Positions 7,711-15,450 of a DNA stretch of 61,054 nucleotides are shown here, piece after piece. Every line of letters starts with the position of its first letter. The stretch's first letter is position 1. Below the pieces are notes generated by a model. It was given only the letters and a program-made list of their open reading frames with translations. It had not been told where the DNA came from and searched no databases. Source of the stretch: Deltaproteobacteria bacterium (GTDB taxonomy: Bacteria; Desulfobacterota; GWC2-55-46; UBA9637); contig JACRNJ010000038.1 of NCBI GenBank assembly GCA_016219285.1, positions 1 to 61,054 of the forward strand, written 5' to 3'. The position numbers were made by a program, and so were the translations under genes.

Positions 7711-7887
7711 ATGGAAAGAATAGTTCAAGGAGAACAAAGTTTGTGGAGGACGCTTCTGCCTGCGCTTGTAATTGTGGGGGTGGCATTTGCAATGGTAGTC
7801 ATTGCATACGGTATGGAGTCTGTTGCACCGGGTGTGCATGACGTATTCCATGATTTCAGGCATACTATTGGAATGCCGTGCCACTAA
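7711..7887 (+). CDS. cbtB: CbtB-type small cobalt transport protein
   Basis: This 58-aa protein has one transmembrane helix (LLPALVIVGVAFAMVVIAYG, about 15-34) and a periplasm- or cytosol-facing tail with five histidines, including HDVFHDFRH and a terminal PCH. This is the architecture of CbtB, the small subunit of the B12-regulated CbtAB cobalt transporter. AAAGGAGG stands 7 bases before the ATG. The canonical partner CbtA is a larger membrane protein; the next gene is membrane-embedded but shorter. Confidence 0.75.
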   Translation: MERIVQGEQSLWRTLLPALVIVGVAFAMVVIAYGMESVAPGVHDVFHDFRHTIGMPCH

Positions 7888-7889
7888 AA

Positions 7890-7985
7890 ATAGACATTAG
7901 ACACCAGACATCAGACATCAGAATAAAAACTAAAGTCTAAAGTCTGGAGTCTGGAGTCTAAAGTCTGGAGTCTGAAGGCTGATTT
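7890..7985. repeat. Intergenic heptad repeats
   Basis: Left units (AGACATTAGACACCAGACAT) and right units (AAGTCTGGAGTCTGGAGTCT) are 7-bp repeats that are partly complementary. They fill the space between cbtB and the next gene, ending just before its GAGGAGG ribosome binding site. Confidence 0.7.
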
Positions 7986-7997
7986 GAGGAGGTATGT

Positions 7998-8414
7998 ATG
8001 GAAATTCAATCCATTGATTGGAAGAAAAGTATTACTTTAGGCGCCATATCTGGCATGATATGGGGCTGGGTTGCTATGGCCATTAATGCCTTAAGCGGGG
8101 CATTTCAGTTTGAAAGCAGCGTTTTGCAGAATCTTATTAACTTTGCAGCAGGCGGCGCTGTCTTTGGCATTGTTGTAAACGGATTTTTAACTATTTTGCA
8201 AAGATGGCTGCCTTTTCAGAATATCGTTGCAAACGCTGTTTTACTCTCCACTATCCTGTGGCTGTTGATTAGGATTGGGGGCATGTTCCTTTCATCTATT
8301 GAGCCGGAGAGGTATCATCTCATAACAGCCCAATCTATTCAGGGATTTGTTATGGCAATTGTTATGGGATGTATTTTAGGGATTTTGTGGAAGATAAACA
8401 AAAAAGGGGTTTGA
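7998..8414 (+). CDS. Four-helix membrane protein of unknown function in the cobalt operon
   Basis: The 138-aa product has a short charged N-terminus and about four hydrophobic segments (LGAISGMIWGWVAMAI, INFAAGGAVFGIVVNGFL, NAVLLSTILWLLIRI, GFVMAIVMGCILGIL), ending in KINKKGV. I see no signature motif. It takes the position where cbtA stands in CbtAB operons, but at 138 aa it is clearly shorter than CbtA. It may be an alternative cobalt-transport subunit. Ribosome binding site GAGGAGG at about 7985-7991. The end overlaps the cbiD frame. Confidence 0.6.
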   Translation: MEIQSIDWKKSITLGAISGMIWGWVAMAINALSGAFQFESSVLQNLINFAAGGAVFGIVVNGFLTILQRWLPFQNIVANAVLLSTILWLLIRIGGMFLSSIEPERYHLITAQSIQGFVMAIVMGCILGILWKINKKGV

Positions 8415-9622
8415 GAAAGGGGTATACAACGGGCGCTTGTGCGGCCGCTGCAAGCAAGGCAGCGGCCATTGCCTTTTTGACGGGTAGAAAACTCAAAGAT
8501 GTGCAAATAACATTACCCCTTGGGCAAATTATTACATTGCCGGTTCACAGATGTAAGATAGAAAAAGATAAGGCCTCGGCCTCAATTATAAAAGATGCCG
8601 GTGATGACCCTGATGTTACGAATGGGGCGGAGATAGTTGCAGAAGTTGGAAGTCAGAAGTTAGAAGTCAGAAGTGATAAGGCCTTTCAATTTACGATTTA
8701 CGATTTACGATTTACGATTTACGGCGGCAAAGGCATCGGCCTTGTTACCAAGCCTGGACTTGCTATACCAGTCGGCGAGCCTGCAATAAATCCAGTTCCA
8801 AGGAAGATGATTGAGGAAGCGCTGATAGAGACATTTACGATCTACGATTTACGAATTACGAATTTAAAATCGAAAATCGAAAATCGAAAATCGAAATTTT
8901 CGGTTACCCTCTCCATTCCGCATGGCGAAAAAATAGCACAAAAGACCATGAATGCCCGCCTTGGAATAATCGGCGGAATTTCGATTTTAGGAACAACAGG
9001 GATTGTTGAGCCGGTATCATTATCCGCATATTGTGATTCTATTACATGCGCCATTGATGTTGCGCTCTCATCAGGATGCAAAGAGGTTGTCTTTTCAACA
9101 GGCCGGAGCAGTGAAAAAATAGCCGAACAAATTCTCAAACTGCCGGAAGAGGCATTTATTCTGGTGGGCGATCATATGGGATTTGCGCTTCAAAAAGCAA
9201 GATGCAGGATGCAGGATGCAAAATGCAATAAAATTACTATTGCCGGGCAATTTGGAAAGTTTAGAGAACCAGGGTGGGCTGCGCCCGCCAATACATTGCG
9301 CAAAATTACCATTGTTGCTCAATTCGGGAAATTCAGCAAGCTTGCTGCAGGTCATTTTGAGACGCACTGTTCAGATTCAAGCATTGAGCTTGAGTTTCTG
9401 GCTAATCTTGCAATTGAGGCATGGGCAGAGAGAGACATTATTGAAAGTATAAAGAATGCGAATACAGCCAGACAGGTATTTTTTATGTTAAGAGAACAGG
9501 GATTGGAAGAGGTTTTTAAGACGATGTGTGAAAAGGTGAGAGATAATTCAGCCAAGATTGCAGGTCTTGAGATAGGATGTATTTTAATTGGATATAAAGG
9601 CGAGGTAGTCATTAAAATATGA
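8369..9622 (+). CDS. cbiD: Cobalt-precorrin-5B C1-methyltransferase CbiD, with repeat-encoded inserts
   Basis: CbiD methylates C1 using S-adenosylmethionine after CbiG. The family N-terminus KGYTTGACAAAASKAA is clear, as are GDDPDVTNGAEI, KGIGLVTKPGLAIPVGEPAINPVPRKMI and the C-terminal region KLAAGHFETHCSD. The protein (417 aa) is longer than the usual ~360-380 because of in-frame inserts: heptad repeats at about 8643-8721, 8832-8898 and 9198-9226, and a duplicated segment (KITIAGQFGKF, later KITIVAQFGKF) separated by a GC hairpin at 9269-9290. The frame opens at ATG 8369, overlapping the previous gene by 46 bases; a TTG at 8411, next to the conserved core, is the alternative start. Confidence 0.9.
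   Translation: MYFRDFVEDKQKRGLRKGYTTGACAAAASKAAAIAFLTGRKLKDVQITLPLGQIITLPVHRCKIEKDKASASIIKDAGDDPDVTNGAEIVAEVGSQKLEVRSDKAFQFTIYDLRFTIYGGKGIGLVTKPGLAIPVGEPAINPVPRKMIEEALIETFTIYDLRITNLKSKIENRKSKFSVTLSIPHGEKIAQKTMNARLGIIGGISILGTTGIVEPVSLSAYCDSITCAIDVALSSGCKEVVFSTGRSSEKIAEQILKLPEEAFILVGDHMGFALQKARCRMQDAKCNKITIAGQFGKFREPGWAAPANTLRKITIVAQFGKFSKLAAGHFETHCSDSSIELEFLANLAIEAWAERDIIESIKNANTARQVFFMLREQGLEEVFKTMCEKVRDNSAKIAGLEIGCILIGYKGEVVIKI
8643..8721 (+). repeat. Heptad repeats inside cbiD (first insert)
   Basis: GAAGTCAGAAGTTAGAAGTC units are followed by at least four copies of TTTACGA. It is in frame and encodes EVGSQKLEVRS then FTIYDLRFTIYG, just before the conserved GKGIGLVTKPG. Confidence 0.8.
8832..8898 (+). 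repeat. Heptad repeats inside cbiD (second insert)
   Basis: TTTACGATCTACGATTTACG units are followed by four AATCGAA-type units. The two halves are roughly complementary. It encodes FTIYDLRITNLKSKIENRKS in frame. Confidence 0.8.
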
Positions 9623-10941
9623 TTTACATAATCGGCCTCGGCATGGAAGGTAAATCAAGCCTTTCCCCAAGGGCATTGAAACTTATTGATAATACCAGTC
9701 TCCTGATTGGCGGCAGAAGGCACCTTGCCTCTTTCCCTGAGTTCAAAGGAAGAAAAATAGTTATTGGCTCAAATCTGGAAGATATCGCAAAGATTTTAAA
9801 TCGGAAATCGGAAATCGGAAATCGAAAATGGCCGGTTGTCCTTGCCACGGGCGACCCAAATTTTTTTGGAATTGCTGATTTTATAATAAATAGATTCGGC
9901 AAGGATGCGGTTGAGATAATTCCAAATATCAGCACAATGCAGGAGGCATTTGCAAAGATTAAAGAGAGCTGGAATGATGCAAGGTTTTTGAGCGTGCACG
10001 GGAGAAATAGAAGCCAGATATTAGATGCAAGATGCAAGATGCAAGATACAAGAAATACGGATAAGGAAAGCAGCATAGGATGGATTGTTGATGAAATAGT
10101 TTGCCATAATAAAATTGGCATTTTTACTGATACTGATAATACCCCTTCAAAGATTGCAAAGACATTGCTTGATAAAGGTATAAAAGAATATAAGGCGTAT
10201 GTATGCGAGGATTTAGGCACAGACAAGGAGAATATTACAGCAGGCGATTTAAAACAAATTGTCAAAAAAAGATTCTCTCCGCTCAATGTGATGGTGTTGA
10301 TAAAACAGTTTCAAGATGAAAGATGCAAGACGCAAGATATAAAATACAACCTGCAACCTACAACTTGCAACTATTCTTTTGGGATTTCCGATTCTTCATT
10401 TTCACACTCAAACGGCATGATAACCAAGGAAGAGATAAGGGTTGTAGCCATTTCAAAACTCAAACTCAAAGGTGACAGCACTGTATGGGATATCGGCGCT
10501 GGCTGCGGTTCAATATCCATTGAGGCAGCGCTGGTCTCAAACAAGGGGAAGGTTTTTGCAATTGAAAAAGAAAAATCTCGTGTAATGCATATTGAGAAAA
10601 ACAAGAAAAAGTTTGCGACATCAAATCTTGAGATTATCAATAGCAGCGCGCCTGATGCCCTTAAAGCCCTGCCCACCCCTGACGCTGTGTTCATAGGGGG
10701 CGGCGGAAAGGATGTTAGTAATATCATTAATGTTTGCTCAAAAAGGATAAAGCAAAGAGGAAGGATCGTTGTAAATGCTATAACACTTGAAACCCTTTCA
10801 AGCGCCGCTGAGTTTTTTAAAAAAACGGCATGGAATATGGAAACCACTGCCATAAATATTGCAAAGACAAAGGATGTTGCAAATCTGCATCTTTTTAATG
10901 CGCATAATCCGGTTTTTATCATTGCTGGAGAAAAACCATGA
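9619..10941 (+). CDS. cbiET: Precorrin-6Y methyltransferase, CbiE-CbiT fusion (CobL-like)
   Basis: The N-terminal ~200 residues are a tetrapyrrole methylase of CbiE type (IIGLGMEGKSSLSPRAL, GDPNFFGIADF). The C-terminal ~190 residues are CbiT, a Rossmann methyltransferase (GMITKEEIRVVAISKLKL, then the SAM loop WDIGAGCGSISIEAAL and FIGGGGKD). Together they methylate C5 and C15 and decarboxylate the acetate on ring C. Three repeat-encoded inserts interrupt it: at about 9797-9829 (KSEIGNRK), 10018-10050 (DARCKMQDTR) and 10311-10375 in the linker. The ATG overlaps the cbiD stop (ATGA), and its own stop overlaps cbiL the same way. Confidence 0.92.
   Translation: MIYIIGLGMEGKSSLSPRALKLIDNTSLLIGGRRHLASFPEFKGRKIVIGSNLEDIAKILNRKSEIGNRKWPVVLATGDPNFFGIADFIINRFGKDAVEIIPNISTMQEAFAKIKESWNDARFLSVHGRNRSQILDARCKMQDTRNTDKESSIGWIVDEIVCHNKIGIFTDTDNTPSKIAKTLLDKGIKEYKAYVCEDLGTDKENITAGDLKQIVKKRFSPLNVMVLIKQFQDERCKTQDIKYNLQPTTCNYSFGISDSSFSHSNGMITKEEIRVVAISKLKLKGDSTVWDIGAGCGSISIEAALVSNKGKVFAIEKEKSRVMHIEKNKKKFATSNLEIINSSAPDALKALPTPDAVFIGGGGKDVSNIINVCSKRIKQRGRIVVNAITLETLSSAAEFFKKTAWNMETTAINIAKTKDVANLHLFNAHNPVFIIAGEKP
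10311..10375 (+). repeat. Heptad repeats in the CbiE-CbiT linker
   Basis: GATGAAAGATGCAAGACGCA units are followed by CAACCTGCAACCTACAACTT units, partly complementary, encoding the low-complexity linker between the two domains. Confidence 0.7.
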
Positions 10942-11681
10942 TTGTTCCTAATCCCAGAGTTTCTGACTCCGAACGCAGAACAGGCATTCTTTATGGCGTG
11001 GGTGTTGGCCCAGGAGACCCGGATCTGTTGACAATAAAGGCTGTAAACATATTAAAGAAGGTTGGCATAATTGCGATACCAAAGTCAGGAGAAGAGGCTG
11101 GCAGCAAGGCATTATCCATCGTGGGAAAGGCGGTTGATTTAAAGGGAAAAGATATCGTTGAACTTGTCCTTCCAATGACAAAGGATAAGGATGTTCTGCT
11201 AAAGGCAAGAAGGGATGCGGCGCTACTTTTAGCTGAAAAGCTTGAAAACGGGTTTGATGTTGCCTGCATTACAATCGGAGATCCGTTATTTTACAGCACA
11301 TTCAGCTATCTGATTCCCCTTGTCAGGGAAAAGCTTCCGGAAACTCCTATTGATATAATTTCAGGTGTTTCATCTGTCATGGCCTGTGCGGCAGTGACAG
11401 TTACACCGCTTGCCGAGGCGGATGAAAGGCTGGCTGTGATTCCTGCCACATATGAGCTGGAAAAACTTAGGAATATTTTAAGAGATTTTGACACCGTTGT
11501 TTTAATGAAGGTGAATAAAACAATGGATAAAGTGCTTGCTGTATTAGAAGAACTTGATTTAAAAGACAATGCTGCCTTTGTTTCACGCGCAGGCTGGCCA
11601 GAAGAGGAGGTTGTAATGGATTTAGACAGTTTACGAGATAAGGCATTAGATTATTTTTCAATGGTGATTGTAAAGAAATGA
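10938..11681 (+). CDS. cbiL: Cobalt-factor II C20-methyltransferase CbiL
   Basis: A 247-aa tetrapyrrole methylase. GVGVGPGDPDLLTIKAVNIL is the SAM-binding N-terminal motif with the LxxKAxxxL pattern of CbiL/CobI, and ITIGDPLFYSTFSYL and ISGVSSVMACAA are the second and third family motifs. It adds the second methyl group of the pathway, at C20. Linked by four-base ATGA overlaps to cbiE-T before it and cbiF after it, so translation is probably coupled. Unlike its neighbours it carries no repeat insert. Confidence 0.93.
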   Translation: MIVPNPRVSDSERRTGILYGVGVGPGDPDLLTIKAVNILKKVGIIAIPKSGEEAGSKALSIVGKAVDLKGKDIVELVLPMTKDKDVLLKARRDAALLLAEKLENGFDVACITIGDPLFYSTFSYLIPLVREKLPETPIDIISGVSSVMACAAVTVTPLAEADERLAVIPATYELEKLRNILRDFDTVVLMKVNKTMDKVLAVLEELDLKDNAAFVSRAGWPEEEVVMDLDSLRDKALDYFSMVIVKK

Positions 11682-12508
11682 ATAAGCCAGCCGAAAGCGC
11701 AAAGAGGTTTCAAACTATCTATTTCATCGGTTCAGGTCCAGGCGACCCGGAACTCATTACTGTTAAAGGCAAAAGGCTTCTTAAAAAGGCGGATGTCATT
11801 GTCTATGCAGGCTCTCTTGTGAATGAAAAGGTTTTGCAGTATGCAAGAAAGGATGCGTTGGTTTACAACAGCGCCTCTATGACGCTGGATGAGATTATGA
11901 AAATAATGGTTAAGGCGGCAAAATCGGGCAAAAGGGTTGCAAGGCTGCATACAGGGGACCCGACTTTATACAGCGCTTTGCAGGAGCAGGCCTTTGTGCT
12001 GGAAAAATATGGCATACCATATAAAGTTATTCCAGGTGTGAGTTCTGCATTTGCCTCTGCCTGCGCATTAAAAAAAGAACTCACATTGCCTGAAATAACA
12101 CAGACTGCCATATTTACAAGGCTGGAAGGGAATACCATTGTCCCTGAAAAAGAAAAGTTATCTGAACTCTCAAAGCATAATGCAACTATGTGCATATTTT
12201 TAAGTGTTGGAATGATTGATAAGGTTGTTGATGAACTAAAAAAAGGCTATCCTGATAATACGCCTGCTGCTGTTGTCTATAGGGCAACATGGGAAGATGA
12301 GAAGATTGTGAGGGGAAGATTAAAGGACATTGCAAAAAAGGTGAATAGGGCAGGTATCAAAAGGCAGGCGATGATAATTGTGGGGAAAACATTAAATCCC
12401 TCCATCCCCCCTTTGACAAAGGGGGGTAAGGGGGGATTGCCTCCCACATCAAAACTTTATGATAAAGGATTTGAACATGGCTGCAGAAAAAAGAACAATA
12501 AATATTAA
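11678..12508 (+). CDS. cbiF: Cobalt-precorrin-4 C11-methyltransferase CbiF
   Basis: FIGSGPGDPELITVKGKRLL (SAM loop), VYAGSLVNEKVL, RLHTGDPTLYSAL and IPGVSSAFASACALKKELTLPEI are diagnostic of CbiF/CobM, which methylates C11. The enzyme proper ends near MIIVGKTL. The last ~27 residues (starting NPSIPPLTKGGKGGLP) come from an inserted GC palindrome (CCCCCCTTTG against CAAAGGGGGG) that carries the frame past the usual end and over the start of the next gene. ATGA overlap with cbiL. Confidence 0.93.
   Translation: MNKPAESAKRFQTIYFIGSGPGDPELITVKGKRLLKKADVIVYAGSLVNEKVLQYARKDALVYNSASMTLDEIMKIMVKAAKSGKRVARLHTGDPTLYSALQEQAFVLEKYGIPYKVIPGVSSAFASACALKKELTLPEITQTAIFTRLEGNTIVPEKEKLSELSKHNATMCIFLSVGMIDKVVDELKKGYPDNTPAAVVYRATWEDEKIVRGRLKDIAKKVNRAGIKRQAMIIVGKTLNPSIPPLTKGGKGGLPPTSKLYDKGFEHGCRKKNNKY
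12396..12440. repeat. GC-rich palindrome at the end of cbiF
   Basis: ATCCCTCCATCCCCCCTTTG and CAAAGGGGGGTAAGGGGGGA flank a short centre. The sequence is translated in frame as PPLTKGGKGG. The same style of insert is seen in cbiG, hsdM and hsdR. Confidence 0.7.
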
Positions 12509-12869
12509 ATATATTCTATTTTACTGGCTGCCTGCAGCGGCCTATATGGCATTTATATATTATCTGTCATCTGTATCTTATGATGATTTGCCGGTACCAG
12601 ACGTCTGGAATATTGATAAGGTAATACATCTTCTTGAATATGCCTTTCTTGCTGTTCTGTGGGCAAGGGCTATAAATGCAACCAAAAAAGATTACAGGGG
12701 ATTTACAATAGCCGCTTTTTTAATAACATTCGTTTATGGTATTTCTGATGAAATCCATCAGTTTTTTGTGCCCGGCAGGTTCTTTGACCCGTTTGACATT
12801 GCTGCTGACGGACTTGGCGCATTGGCTGGAATATTAGTATACAGATTAATTCAAAGGAGGATGACTTAA
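12477..12869 (+). CDS. VanZ-family membrane protein
   Basis: About 130 residues with four hydrophobic segments and the VanZ-like signature: SSVSYDDLPVP, DKVIHLLEYAFLAVLWARA near the second helix, and YGISDEIHQFFVPGRFFDPFDIAADGLGA. The H..EY and D.IHQ...P.R..D..D...N/D.LG patterns are the conserved features of this family, whose biochemical role is not settled. I take the ATG at 12477 (AAAGGA 7 bases upstream); an earlier ATG at 12459 lies inside cbiF. The stop is directly followed by the next ATG. Its place inside the cobalamin operon may be hitch-hiking. Confidence 0.75.
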   Translation: MAAEKRTINIKYILFYWLPAAAYMAFIYYLSSVSYDDLPVPDVWNIDKVIHLLEYAFLAVLWARAINATKKDYRGFTIAAFLITFVYGISDEIHQFFVPGRFFDPFDIAADGLGALAGILVYRLIQRRMT

Positions 12870-13586
12870 ATGCTTTTAGAGAATAGCACAATGGCTGAAT
12901 TTAAAAAAGGTATAAAAAAGACTAAAACACTGATTATCCCGTTCGGCACAGTTGAAGAGCATGGAGGCCATCTGCCGTTATCTACTGATACGATTCAGGT
13001 TTATGAGGTTGTTAAAGAGGCGGCGAGAAGAGTTATGGTTTTTGTTGCGCCGCCAGTTCACTATGGTGTTCTCACATCAACAAGAAAGCATCCAGGAAGC
13101 ATCGGCATATCGGCAAACAGTTTGAGAATGATAACAAGGGATATTATAAAATCAGCATATGATAAGGGTTTACGGAATTTTATCCTGATTTCAGGTCATG
13201 CTGGAAATATTCATATGTCTGCCTTGAGAGAGGCAGGCGAGGAGATGATAGATGAAATTGAAAACATTAGAATTGCAGTTATATCTGAGTATGACATGAT
13301 AAGGGGAGAGAGCGAAAGGTTTGTTGAAACAAAAGATGACGGCCATGCAGGCGAGATAGAAACTTCAAGGCTCTTATATCTTGCGCCGCAGTTGGTAAAA
13401 GGCAGGGCAAGAGAGGAATATCCTGAGTTGCCGAAACCATTTTTGGTAAGAGATAAAGTCAAATACTGGAAGGGCGGCGTGCATGGGAATCCGGCAAAGG
13501 CGACAAGGGAAAAGGGAGAAAAAATGTTTTTATTTTCTGTTGAGAGTGTTGTGGAGATTGTAAAAAAGATTGAGAAGATAAAATGA
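12870..13586 (+). CDS. Creatininase-family metal-dependent amidohydrolase
   Basis: The family metal ligands are all present: IPFGTVEEHGGHLPLSTD (Glu, His, Asp), LISGHAGN (His) and DGHAGEIETSRLL (Glu). Creatininase relatives hydrolyse cyclic or linear amides and include MftE and ArfB, which act in cofactor pathways. 238 aa is typical. It sits between cbiF and cbiG, its start abutting the VanZ stop and its own stop overlapping the cbiG start (ATGA), so it is co-translated with corrin genes. A role in corrin metabolism is possible but unproven from sequence. Confidence 0.85.
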   Translation: MLLENSTMAEFKKGIKKTKTLIIPFGTVEEHGGHLPLSTDTIQVYEVVKEAARRVMVFVAPPVHYGVLTSTRKHPGSIGISANSLRMITRDIIKSAYDKGLRNFILISGHAGNIHMSALREAGEEMIDEIENIRIAVISEYDMIRGESERFVETKDDGHAGEIETSRLLYLAPQLVKGRAREEYPELPKPFLVRDKVKYWKGGVHGNPAKATREKGEKMFLFSVESVVEIVKKIEKIK

Positions 13587-14686
13587 AACTGGCCATCTTT
13601 GCCATTACAAAAAACGGCATAAAATTTGCCAGGACTTTTTTTAGAAAAATTGACAAGGCTGCTCTTTTTACCAACCCAGTAGATTTTAAACAGGATGCGA
13701 AACTTGCCTTTAAAAAATATGATGGCCTGATTTTTATTATGGCTGCAGGCATTGTTGTCCGCACCATCGCCCCCCTTTTAAAGAACAAGGCAGAAGACCC
13801 GGCGGTTGTTGTAATGGATGAGAAGGGAAGATATGTCATAAGCCTCTTATCAGGGCATCTTGGTGGTGCAAATAATCTTGCCAGAGAGATTGCAAAGATG
13901 GTCGGCGGACAGTCTGTTATCACAACCGCAACAGATGTAAATAGTCTGCCGTGCATAGAGGATATTGCAGAGAAATTTAATCTGGCGATTGAGGATTTTA
14001 AGAAAATAAAGATGGTGAATTCAGCCATTGTGAATGGCAAGGCGATTGCGTTTATTGATGAAGATGTAAAGAGGCTGCAGGCGATAAGAGAATTTGCGGA
14101 CTCAAGGATTAAAGGAGTAAGGTTTCACAAGTCTGCTGCGCAAGCCCTCAAAAATAAAATAGATGCTTTGGTTGTGATAACGAATAAATGGCAAGCTGCC
14201 CCCTCCCCCAGCCCCCTCCCTCGAGGGGAGGGGAGACAAAATAAATTCCCTCTCCCCTATGGGGAGAGGGACAGGGTGAGGGGGTGGATGATATTGCGTC
14301 CCAGAGATATTGTTATCGGCATCGGTTGCGACAGAGGCGTCAAATTGAAAGAAGTGGAGGACTCATATTTCTCGGTATTGGAAAAATGGGATGTGTCCCC
14401 ATTATCGGTAAGAAATGTTGCGTCTATTGATGTAAAGAAGGATGAGAAAGGGCTTTTGAGATTTGCCAGGAAATATAATTTGAAAATAGATTTTTACTCA
14501 AAGGATGAACTGACAGATATGCCGCTTCCATCAGGTTTTTCCAGTTTTGTAATGGGAAAGGTCGGCGTAGGCGGCGTGTGCGAACCGGCGGCGCTAAAAT
14601 CAGCGGGGACAAAAAAGATATGGATAAGAAAACAAAAGATAGGACGTGTGACAATAGCAGCAGCAAAGGCTCCATTTGTATTGTAG
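13583..14686 (+). CDS. cbiG: Cobalt-precorrin-5A hydrolase CbiG, with palindromic insert
   Basis: CbiG opens the delta-lactone of cobalt-precorrin-5A and releases acetaldehyde, the ring-contraction step of the anaerobic route. Visible family blocks are FIMAAGIVVRTIAPLL, VVVMDEKGRYVISLLSGHLG and GANNLAREIA in the N-terminal half, and GIGCDRGVKLKEVED, VASIDVKKDEKGL and KVGVGGVCEPAAL in the C-terminal half. Between them, at about 14200-14285, an in-frame insert encodes PSPSPLPRGEG, FPLPYGERDRVRG and neighbours, from two GC palindromes. The inserted linker should be tolerated between domains. Confidence 0.92.
   Translation: MKLAIFAITKNGIKFARTFFRKIDKAALFTNPVDFKQDAKLAFKKYDGLIFIMAAGIVVRTIAPLLKNKAEDPAVVVMDEKGRYVISLLSGHLGGANNLAREIAKMVGGQSVITTATDVNSLPCIEDIAEKFNLAIEDFKKIKMVNSAIVNGKAIAFIDEDVKRLQAIREFADSRIKGVRFHKSAAQALKNKIDALVVITNKWQAAPSPSPLPRGEGRQNKFPLPYGERDRVRGWMILRPRDIVIGIGCDRGVKLKEVEDSYFSVLEKWDVSPLSVRNVASIDVKKDEKGLLRFARKYNLKIDFYSKDELTDMPLPSGFSSFVMGKVGVGGVCEPAALKSAGTKKIWIRKQKIGRVTIAAAKAPFVL
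14198..14286. repeat. Double GC-rich palindromic insert in cbiG
   Basis: CCCCCTCCCTCGAGGGGAGGG is one palindrome and CCCTCTCCCCTATGGGGAGA with GGG the second; ACAGGGTGAGGGGG closes it. It is in frame, with no stop, in the linker of CbiG. Confidence 0.7.
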
Positions 14687-15450
14687 GCATTGGACCAGGC
14701 GGCATTGAGCATCTCACCTTTAAGGCAAAAGAGACGTTGGAAAACTCCGATGTGGTAGTAGGCTATAAAACCTACATTGATTTAATCAAGAGACTTATTC
14801 CGAACAAAGAGATTTTTTCTACTGGCATGACCAGGGAAGTTGACCGGTGTCAGAAGGCTATTGAACTGGCCTTGCAGGGGAAAAAAGTGGCAGTGGTGTC
14901 CAGCGGAGATGCAGGGATTTATGGAATGGCAGGGCTGGTGCTTGAATTACTACAGGGGGCAGGGGTCAGGGGTCAGGGGTCAGAAGGAAAAAACAAATCT
15001 CAAATCTCAAATCTCAAATCTCAAATCTCTATCATTCCCGGCGTTCCTGCCTTTTGTGCTGCTGCGAGTCTGCTTGGCGCGCCCCTTATGCATGACTTTG
15101 CATCAATATCATTAAGCGACCTTTTGACGCCATGGGAGACGATAAAGAAGCGATTGGAAATGACCTCTATCTCTGATTTTGTTACCATTCTTTATAATCC
15201 AAAAAGTAAAACAAGGATTTCCCAGCTTGAAGAGGCTATTGCTATTATCTCATCTCACAGAAAAGAGAATACGCCTGTCGGCATAGTCAAAAACGCCACA
15301 AGAAAAAAAGAGGAAATAAAAATAACCACTTTAAAAGAAATGCCGTCGCACTATGATTTTATAGACATGACCACTATCGTGATTATCGGAAACAGCGCAA
15401 CATTTATTGCTAACGGCAAAATCATAACGCCAAGAGGGTATGATGTCTAA
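14620..15450 (+). CDS. cbiH: Cobalt-precorrin-3B C17-methyltransferase CbiH
   Basis: Tetrapyrrole methylase with the SAM loop CIVGIGPGGIEHLTFKAKE, VVGYKTYIDLI, STGMTREVDRC, VVSSGDAGIYGMAGLVLE, IPGVPAFCAAASLLGAPLMHDFASISLSDLLTPW and YNPKSKTR, all typical of CbiH/CobJ, which methylates C17 and drives ring contraction. A heptad insert (14961-15028) lies between the GDAGIYG motif and IPGVPAF, encoding a GVRGQGSEG...SQISNLKSQIS stretch. The ATG at 14620 overlaps cbiG by 67 bases; an earlier ATG in the frame is possible but would deepen the overlap. The end overlaps cbiP. Confidence 0.92.
   Translation: MDKKTKDRTCDNSSSKGSICIVGIGPGGIEHLTFKAKETLENSDVVVGYKTYIDLIKRLIPNKEIFSTGMTREVDRCQKAIELALQGKKVAVVSSGDAGIYGMAGLVLELLQGAGVRGQGSEGKNKSQISNLKSQISIIPGVPAFCAAASLLGAPLMHDFASISLSDLLTPWETIKKRLEMTSISDFVTILYNPKSKTRISQLEEAIAIISSHRKENTPVGIVKNATRKKEEIKITTLKEMPSHYDFIDMTTIVIIGNSATFIANGKIITPRGYDV
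14961..15028 (+). repeat. Heptad repeats inside cbiH
   Basis: GGGGTCA units (three) are followed by five units of AATCTCA. It is in frame and expands a loop of the methylase. Confidence 0.8.

Noticed and set aside
9183-9452. 89-codon frame inside cbiD
   Set aside because: A shadow of the repeat-rich part of cbiD in another frame.
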